The notes beneath the pieces are model-generated. The model saw only the letters and a list, made by a program, of their open reading frames with translations, did no database searches and was not told the DNA's origin. 11,038 nt of DNA from Oscillospiraceae bacterium. Its GTDB lineage: Bacteria > Bacillota > Clostridia > UMGS1810. A program made the position numbers and the translations under genes. The stretch's first letter is position 1; each line of letters starts with the position of its first letter. Shown here piece by piece: positions 1 to 5,768 of this stretch. The stretch spans positions 1 to 11,038 of the forward strand of contig JALEIO010000062.1 of the NCBI GenBank assembly GCA_022769845.1. The letters run 5' to 3'.

Positions 1-1
1 T

Positions 2-859
2 AACGGAAAATTCATTATAAACCGACTTTCGGGCATAGACGGTTATGCTTCCGTCTACGATTATTTGAGCATTATGCCCGGGGACGCACACAAAATTATT
101 ATAAAAGCTCCGTCCGACGTTAATATTGTAAAAATGAACGCGGCATTTGTGACAGAGGACGGCACAACTGTTGATTTTTCAAAATCAGCTTCGTTCAGTG
201 TGTGCGAATATGCATATAACAAGCCTGTGATTGACGGTGTAATAAACGAAAATGAGTATAAAAGCTTTGTGTATCTCGGCGCTGACAATGCGGTGGATAT
301 TCAAGATGTTGACCCGTATACCGGAGCAGACGATTGCAGTGCGCTTTTGTATTACGCTTGGGATGAGGATAATTTCTATATTGCGGCAAACGTTACAGAT
401 AACGTTTTATTTGACGCTTCGCCTCAAAGCTCGGCAATGTGGCGGTACGACAGTTTTCAGTTTGCGGGTGTTTACGACCCCGAAAACAAGCTTGGAACAG
501 ACGTTTTAACCTCTGTTCTTTACGGAAAAGCGGAAGGATTAAACGCTCTTGAAATGGTTAAAAACAGTGCGATTAAAGCAATGAACGATAAAGACAGCGG
601 CTTTGAAGGCGCAATAAGTCGCGACGGAAAGAATACTTATTACGAGCTTAAAATGCCATGGAAAACCATACTGACCGAAGATACAAAAGTAGAAAAAGAC
701 ACAATCTTTAAATTCTCCGCTCTTATAAACGACAATGACGGCGGCGGAAGAAAAGCGGCGGTACAATACGGCGAGGGCATTTACACAGGCGGCAAAACAA
801 ACGAAAGCTTTATTAAAGCTTATCTTGCAAAGACACAAAACGGAGGAAATGAAAATTGA
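2..859 (+). CDS. C-terminal part of a CBM9-like carbohydrate-binding protein (5' truncated)
   Basis: The frame is open from the left edge, so the true start and any signal peptide are missing; 285 residues are visible. Residues 1-66 are a beta-rich stretch I cannot assign. From about residue 70 to the end the pattern is that of carbohydrate-binding module family 9 (DOMON-like beta sandwich): PVIDGVINENEY opens the domain, followed by AWDEDNFYIAANVTDN, WRYDSFQ, YELKMPWKTI and FSALINDNDGGGRK. CBM9 modules bind glycan chain ends or soluble sugars and are often C-terminal in secreted hydrolases or S-layer-attached proteins. The missing N-terminal part could therefore carry a catalytic or anchoring domain. 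The stop codon overlaps the start of the GH16 gene by four bases (TTGA), which points to translational coupling. The CBM9 call is from motif memory and fairly secure; ligand and role of the whole protein are unknown. Confidence 0.85.
   Translation, partial: NGKFIINRLSGIDGYASVYDYLSIMPGDAHKIIIKAPSDVNIVKMNAAFVTEDGTTVDFSKSASFSVCEYAYNKPVIDGVINENEYKSFVYLGADNAVDIQDVDPYTGADDCSALLYYAWDEDNFYIAANVTDNVLFDASPQSSAMWRYDSFQFAGVYDPENKLGTDVLTSVLYGKAEGLNALEMVKNSAIKAMNDKDSGFEGAISRDGKNTYYELKMPWKTILTEDTKVEKDTIFKFSALINDNDGGGRKAAVQYGEGIYTGGKTNESFIKAYLAKTQNGGNEN
842..847 (+). promoter_or_regulatory. Ribosome binding site deciding the TTG start of the GH16 gene
   Basis: GGAGGA lies inside the last codons of the CBM9 gene, 8 bases before TTG at 856. 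The GH16 frame has a stop (TGA at 850-852) just upstream, so TTG 856 is the only reasonable start. A closer ATG at 849 is in another frame, gives only six codons, and sits too near the GGAGGA. Confidence 0.85.
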
Positions 860-1719
860 AAGAATTTAAAATAGAAAATCACGCTTCAAGTTATCTTCCA
901 AAAGAAAAAAACTGGACATTGGCATGGCAGGACGAATTTGACGGAAATGAACTTGACGAATCAAAGTGGAATTTCAGAGAGTATTTTTGGGGAAAAAAAT
1001 CGCCTACCTTTTCAAGAGAGGGAGTTTCGGTAGACGGAAACAGCAATCTTGTCATTGCGCTGGTTAAAAAGGGAGACGACTTTTATTCGGGTCATCTTCA
1101 AACGGGGTCTTTGACATATGATATTCCTAAAGATACAAACGGAATGTGGCCCTTCGGAAAATTTGAAAAGGCAAAGTTTATGCACAAATTCGGATATTAC
1201 GAAATAAGATGCCGTTTGCCGAAAAATCCCGGCTGGCACGCCGCATTCTGGCTTCAGGCTCCGGGAATCGGCTCTCATCCCAACGCAAAATACTGCGGAG
1301 TTGAAACGGATATAATGGAAAATTACCGTCAGCATACCGAAGGGCTTATGCTGTGCGGAAACGGCTTTGGCGGCTACGGAAAGGACTCTGTATGGCCCGG
1401 ACATTTTCGCTTCCCGTTTGTTGAAACAGCTGACGGATGGCATTATTACGGTGTGGACTGGAACAAGGACGGTTACACTTTTTATGCTGACGGCAAAAAA
1501 ATAGGCTGGCAGGGTCCGCCTGACGTTGCCGTATCGCACGTTGAGCAGTTTATATTGGTAAGCACCGAGTGTCACGGCTATAACCGAAATTTCGGTGATA
1601 ACTGCGGCGATGACGGTCACGGCGATATGTGGAAGGGAGAACCTGTTGAAGAGCTTAAAAAAGCAGTTCTTCCCGACGCATTCATAGTTGACCATGTAAG
1701 AGTGTTTGACGAGATTTAA
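856..1719 (+). CDS. Glycoside hydrolase family 16 enzyme, apparently cytoplasmic
   Basis: The 287-residue protein is essentially one GH16 catalytic domain, a beta-jelly-roll retaining enzyme acting on beta-1,3/1,4-glucans or galactans. Family marks in order: WTLAWQDEFDGNELDESKW (residues 20-38), GYYEIRCRLP (113-122), WHAAFWLQAPG (127-137), the active-site motif ETDIME (150-155), with E150 as expected nucleophile, D152 as assisting acid and E155 as acid/base, then GWHYYGVDWNKDGYTFYADG (194-213) and VDHVRVFDEI at the end. The ExDxxE spacing is the beta-bulge form seen in laminarinase-, agarase- and porphyranase-like members. Thr after the first Glu is unusual. A Gly/Asp-rich loop, GDNCGDDGHGD (247-257), is a distinctive insert. 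There is no signal peptide and there are five cysteines (119, 148, 167, 239, 250), which suits the cytoplasm. It probably cleaves imported oligosaccharides. The GH16 call is secure; the substrate is not. Confidence 0.95.
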   Translation: MKEFKIENHASSYLPKEKNWTLAWQDEFDGNELDESKWNFREYFWGKKSPTFSREGVSVDGNSNLVIALVKKGDDFYSGHLQTGSLTYDIPKDTNGMWPFGKFEKAKFMHKFGYYEIRCRLPKNPGWHAAFWLQAPGIGSHPNAKYCGVETDIMENYRQHTEGLMLCGNGFGGYGKDSVWPGHFRFPFVETADGWHYYGVDWNKDGYTFYADGKKIGWQGPPDVAVSHVEQFILVSTECHGYNRNFGDNCGDDGHGDMWKGEPVEELKKAVLPDAFIVDHVRVFDEI

Positions 1720-1730
1720 ACCGCATTTAA

Positions 1731-1737
1731 GAAAGGA
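1731..1737 (+). promoter_or_regulatory. Ribosome binding site choosing ATG 1748
   Basis: GAAAGGA stands 10 bases before ATG 1748. This, together with a perfect signal peptide starting exactly there, rejects the in-frame TTG at 1706, which lies inside the GH16 gene. The 28-base gap (1720-1747) holds only this site; I see no terminator or promoter. Confidence 0.75.
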
Positions 1738-1747
1738 AAACTTTATT

Positions 1748-4700
1748 ATGAAAAAAATAATTTCATTGCTGCTTGCGGCACTTATTGTGTTTTCAACAAT
1801 AAGCTTTTCGGTTTTTGCAAAACTCGAAGATGACGGATATATATTTTATGAGGATTTTGAAAATTATAGGGCGGAGGATACTCTTCCCGACGGCTTTAGA
1901 TGGGGCAGTATCGGTGCCGATTGTAAGGTCAGCGCGCAGCCTCATAAGTTTTCGGATATTCACTCTACCGCTCTTCGCCTTACGTCAGAAGGCGAAAAAA
2001 CAAGCTATTTTTCAGCAAACATTGAAAAAACAGATATATCTGACGGCATTTTGAAATTAAGCTTCAGCCTTATGTTTGACAATATTCCCGACTCAACCTC
2101 GTATCAGCAGACGGTGTGCGTATACGGCGGTACAACAAGCGCGCCGTACACAAAAGGGCTTCGTATTGACGACGGAATTATAAAGTATTTTTCCAACCCT
2201 ACAAGCCGTTGGACAACAAGCACCACAACAGCTTTTATGATGCCGAACGTGTGGTACAATTTTGATGTTATTTCTGATTTTAACAACGACAAGGTTACAT
2301 ATTATATGAACGGCAAACCGCTTATTGACGAGAAAACCGGAAAAATTGCCGAAACAACGGGTTATAAAAATACAACAACAAGCATATCGCAAATTCAGCT
2401 GCTCGTACGAACCACTCACCCGCAGGCAGCTTTTGGCGGAGCGGCATATTTCGACAATATTTCGCTTTCGAAAAGTGTTAAATCGGGTGCGTTTGCATCA
2501 GAAGGAAACACACTTTGCGAAAATCCGACTTCGCTTGATGTAAGCTTTTACAGCGGCGTTAACCTTGAAAATTTTGATAAAGACAAAATAACGGTTAAAA
2601 AATACAAAGCGGATGACGCGATAATGACAAACGGCGAAGATATTGCATTTTCTGTTGAAGACCTTTCGTCATCGGGACTTAAAATCAACTTTGGCTCGGA
2701 GGTTTTTCTTGACAGCTTCGAGAAAATTGAAATAGACTTTGGCGGCAACACAAATTTTGAAAACCGCCCCCTTTCGCCCGTTTGGTTTGTAAAAGAAAAA
2801 GCTGCCGAACCGATTGTGGCTGCCGAACTTTACAACAGCGAAAAAGACGGAGATTATGCCGCGGACATTTTGCTTACAGACATTAACAAAACAGATTATG
2901 CATATACCGACGGTACAAGCAATAAAACCGCTTTTCTTTACGATAAGCCGTCTGACGCGCCTGCAACAGGCTATTTAAAGTTTGTGCGAAATAACGGCGA
3001 AAATATTTTTGAGTGCGGAAAAGTTTATGATTTAAGCTTTAAAATAAAAATTTTAGAAAGCGCTTACCCCATAACGAAAAACGAAAAAACAATCAATATA
3101 AGAGGTGTTTTTGATAAAAAAACCGACGGAGAATCCGTTGTTTATCCTGAAGGTGCGGCGCGGCTTTTGTATTTTTCAAACAGATACACTACGGCAGGAT
3201 ATTTTAATGAAGATATAAAAAAGGTTTCTAAAATCGGCAGTTACGATTATGCCTATAACAAAAATGCCGATATAGACGGCGACGCTGAAGCGCTCTTTGC
3301 GGCGCAGAAGTGGCTTGACGTTAAGATGACCTATTATCCCGACACAAAGCTTTATGATGTGGTGTTTACAAACGATGCGGGAAAATCATATTCGGCACTT
3401 TCGCAGAATGTGTATCTTTCAAACACGGCGTGCACCAAAGCATATGCTTTAGAATATCCGGATATTGACAGAAATACCGTAGACGGCGGTTTGAAAAGCA
3501 TTATTTTCGGTATTACGGCAAAAGCGGGCGCTAAATTTTTGATGGACGATATTCTTCTTACAGAAAAAGATGTTCAAACGCAGAATGCTGTTGTAAAATG
3601 CGCGGTTTTAAAAAATGGCGACGGCGAAAATATCCGCAAACAAGAAGGCGCATACCAGCCGCAGATAAGAAAAATTGATATGCTTCTTGACGGGGAGATT
3701 GACGCAGACAAAATTTTAAACACCCATGTTTCGGGAGATAATCTTCCGCTTTACACAACAAGCTACAATGCGGTGAAAAAAATGCTCACAATAGATTTTG
3801 AAAAACCGCTTTCAGAAAATAAAAGCTATGTTATAAACCTTCCCGACACAATGACGTTTGAGTATGGAATTACCGAAATTCCGTTTGAAACATCAAGCGG
3901 CAAATTTGAGGTTTCAAGCCTTGTATCAAAGATTTACGAAGGAAAAATGAGGGCGTCGGTTAAGGCTAAAAACACAACCTCACAAGTAAATGAGCCTGCC
4001 ACGCTTATCGCTGCGTCATACAAAAACGGCGAAACGGTAAACTTAACGGCAAAGGCAATTTCGGTTGGCGAGAGCTTTGACGACATATTATACACAGACG
4101 AAGTGCCGGCAGGCGACTGCGATACGGTAAAGGCGTTTATTGTAAACAACGCTGATTTAACGCATCTTTTGACGCCCTCTGAAATCACAGTTTCCGAAAG
4201 GGGCGAAAGCAAAAAGCATACATATGAATTTTCGTCCGATACGGAGGGCGATTATGTAACTGCGCTGGTTTTAAATCCCGACCCGTCTGACAAGAGAAAA
4301 TCGTATTCGCTTGAAGCAATATCGGATGACGGCGCAATTTACGAGATGGACACCGTAAAAACAGAAAACGGTAAATATTTGTTTGGCTTTGACATAGACG
4401 GAACCTCGGGAAAATATACGCTTTATATTGCGGACGAAAACGGTAATTTTGCTCAAAAAAGCGAAATTATTCACTCCGACAAAGAAGAGTGCAAAAGCGC
4501 GCAGGCATTAATAAACACTGCGGTTTTAAACGAGGATAAAACCGAGGTTTTAAACATTATAAAAACATATTCGTGCGAGCTTGGAATTGAAAAAATCGAC
4601 ATTGTCAGAAACGGAGAAATTTCAAAAGAATATATTGCCGATATGCTTTTCAATTCGGTAAAAAACAAGCCGCTTGATATTTCGGATACGAATGACGCAC

Positions 4701-5755
4701 AAAAACGCGTAGGCGACATTTGCCTTGTTTATGCGCTTGAAAACGGCAAAACGGACGATATAAACGAATACGCGTTGCTTGCAGGAACGTTTGAAAACGA
4801 CTCTGTTAAAAAATGGTATTCAAAAAATATTGCAAATTCAAAAAATGTTACAAAAAGGCTTGTTTGCAAGGGTATAACGCTCGATTTGCTCACCGAAAAG
4901 CTTTCGGAGGCGGTTGCGCTTGAAATTATTGCGGAGGGGCAAGGCTTTGGCAACGTAAAAGAAATCTTAACGGAATTTGCGTCTGATTTGGGCATTGATA
5001 TAACGCGCGGAACAACCGAAGTTTACCGTGCGCTTGACGGAAATTCGTTTGACAGCTTTAAAGACCTTGCGGCAAGATTTAACCTTATTGCACCTTCACA
5101 ATCAGCACAAGACGAGGGCGGCAAAGGCTCGCCTTCAAAAAGCTCTAATTCTTCCTCGGCAATAAAAGGCGGATTTGCAAATACAGCACCTCAAATTCCG
5201 AGTCCGCTTGAGAAAAATGCGTTCAATGACCTTGACGGCTTTGACTGGGCAAAAGAAAGCATAAACGTGCTTTATGAAAAGAAAATTATAAGCGGAAAAG
5301 CAGAAGGAATGTTTGCCCCGAGCGAAAATATTATGCGCGAGGAGTTTGTAAAAATCATTGTGGAAGCATTCGGTATTGATGGCAATACCGATAAAAACTT
5401 TGTCGATGTAAAGAGTGGCGACTGGTTTGAAAAATATATCAAAAAAGCCTTCGGCGCAGAAATCATTTCGGGCGAGGGCGATTCGTTCGGCGTTGGAAAG
5501 CCGATAAAACGTGAGGATATGGCAAAAATCATATACGGCGTTATAAAGCGAAAAAATGTAAATCTTAACATCGGAGAGCGTTTGGACATTTCGGATATTT
5601 CCTCCGTTTCGGATTATGCTTTGGAGGCTGTGGAGAGTCTGTATTCGGCAAAAGTATTAAAAGGAAACGAAAATGGCTGCTTTATGCCAAAATCGTTTGC
5701 AAGCCGCGCAGAAGCAGCGGTAATGATAAAAAGAGTTTTGGACCTTGTAAAATAG
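1748..5755 (+). CDS. Large secreted multidomain protein with C-terminal triple SLH anchor
   Basis: The 1335-residue protein begins with a signal peptide (about residues 1-24, KK then a Leu/Ala/Ile core, cleavage near VFA). Order of parts: jelly-roll/LamG-like domain 1 (about 30-243, from FYEDFENY to YFDNISLSK); Ig-like domain 1 resembling SbsA-type modules (about 259-343); jelly-roll 2 (about 355-609, ending FLMDDILLTEKD); Ig-like 2 (about 615-728); two further beta domains (about 718-910); a helix-rich region (about 911-1116); a Ser/Gly/Lys linker (about 1117-1145); three SLH repeats (about 1157-1210, 1217-1270, 1279-1335) with IMREEF, IKREDM and ASRAEA at the usual TRAE position. SLH triplets bind pyruvylated secondary cell-wall polymer, so the protein should sit on the cell surface with its jelly rolls outward, perhaps as a glycan binder. 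No catalytic motif was recognised; a divergent lyase or hydrolase in the middle cannot be excluded. It ends 13 bases before the next gene. Confidence 0.9.
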   Translation: MKKIISLLLAALIVFSTISFSVFAKLEDDGYIFYEDFENYRAEDTLPDGFRWGSIGADCKVSAQPHKFSDIHSTALRLTSEGEKTSYFSANIEKTDISDGILKLSFSLMFDNIPDSTSYQQTVCVYGGTTSAPYTKGLRIDDGIIKYFSNPTSRWTTSTTTAFMMPNVWYNFDVISDFNNDKVTYYMNGKPLIDEKTGKIAETTGYKNTTTSISQIQLLVRTTHPQAAFGGAAYFDNISLSKSVKSGAFASEGNTLCENPTSLDVSFYSGVNLENFDKDKITVKKYKADDAIMTNGEDIAFSVEDLSSSGLKINFGSEVFLDSFEKIEIDFGGNTNFENRPLSPVWFVKEKAAEPIVAAELYNSEKDGDYAADILLTDINKTDYAYTDGTSNKTAFLYDKPSDAPATGYLKFVRNNGENIFECGKVYDLSFKIKILESAYPITKNEKTINIRGVFDKKTDGESVVYPEGAARLLYFSNRYTTAGYFNEDIKKVSKIGSYDYAYNKNADIDGDAEALFAAQKWLDVKMTYYPDTKLYDVVFTNDAGKSYSALSQNVYLSNTACTKAYALEYPDIDRNTVDGGLKSIIFGITAKAGAKFLMDDILLTEKDVQTQNAVVKCAVLKNGDGENIRKQEGAYQPQIRKIDMLLDGEIDADKILNTHVSGDNLPLYTTSYNAVKKMLTIDFEKPLSENKSYVINLPDTMTFEYGITEIPFETSSGKFEVSSLVSKIYEGKMRASVKAKNTTSQVNEPATLIAASYKNGETVNLTAKAISVGESFDDILYTDEVPAGDCDTVKAFIVNNADLTHLLTPSEITVSERGESKKHTYEFSSDTEGDYVTALVLNPDPSDKRKSYSLEAISDDGAIYEMDTVKTENGKYLFGFDIDGTSGKYTLYIADENGNFAQKSEIIHSDKEECKSAQALINTAVLNEDKTEVLNIIKTYSCELGIEKIDIVRNGEISKEYIADMLFNSVKNKPLDISDTNDAQKRVGDICLVYALENGKTDDINEYALLAGTFENDSVKKWYSKNIANSKNVTKRLVCKGITLDLLTEKLSEAVALEIIAEGQGFGNVKEILTEFASDLGIDITRGTTEVYRALDGNSFDSFKDLAARFNLIAPSQSAQDEGGKGSPSKSSNSSSAIKGGFANTAPQIPSPLEKNAFNDLDGFDWAKESINVLYEKKIISGKAEGMFAPSENIMREEFVKIIVEAFGIDGNTDKNFVDVKSGDWFEKYIKKAFGAEIISGEGDSFGVGKPIKREDMAKIIYGVIKRKNVNLNIGERLDISDISSVSDYALEAVESLYSAKVLKGNENGCFMPKSFASRAEAAVMIKRVLDLVK
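5216..5752 (+). repeat. Three tandem SLH-domain coding repeats
   Basis: Three diverged repeats of roughly 180 bases encode the cell-wall anchor at the C-terminus of the 1335-residue protein. Openings are FNDLDGFDWAKESINVL, FVDVKSGDWFEKYIKKAF and ISDISSVSDYALEAVESL. Each is followed by a GxxxGxF-like turn and a basic-acidic pair at the TRAE position. They are similar at protein level only, so this is old domain duplication and not a DNA repeat. Confidence 0.85.
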
Positions 5756-5759
5756 GAGG
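5754..5759 (+). promoter_or_regulatory. AGGAGG ribosome binding site overlapping the upstream stop
   Basis: A full AGGAGG starts inside the TAG stop of the 1335-residue protein gene and lies 9 bases before ATG 5769. The ribosome ending one gene is thus on the loading site of the next, which favours coupled translation of the two surface proteins. Confidence 0.85.
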
Positions 5760-5768
5760 AGTAAGAAA

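Noticed and set aside
805..821. 17-base inverted repeat with arms AAGCTTTA and TAAAGCTT
   Set aside because: It has a single central base, so it cannot form a good hairpin, lies in coding sequence, is AT-rich and has no T-run. A chance palindrome is the simplest reading.
849..869. ATG 849 as a start for a six-codon peptide
   Set aside because: It lies only one base from the GGAGGA, reaches TAA after six codons, and is more likely chance next to the TTG start at 856.
1012..1695. Minus-strand open frame of 227 codons inside the GH16 gene
   Set aside because: It is opposite a clear catalytic domain with family motifs throughout, and its translation shows no recognisable pattern.
1706..1747. 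In-frame extension of the 1335-residue protein to TTG 1706
   Set aside because: It lies partly inside the GH16 gene, would place 14 polar residues before a perfect signal peptide, and ATG 1748 has its own ribosome binding site.
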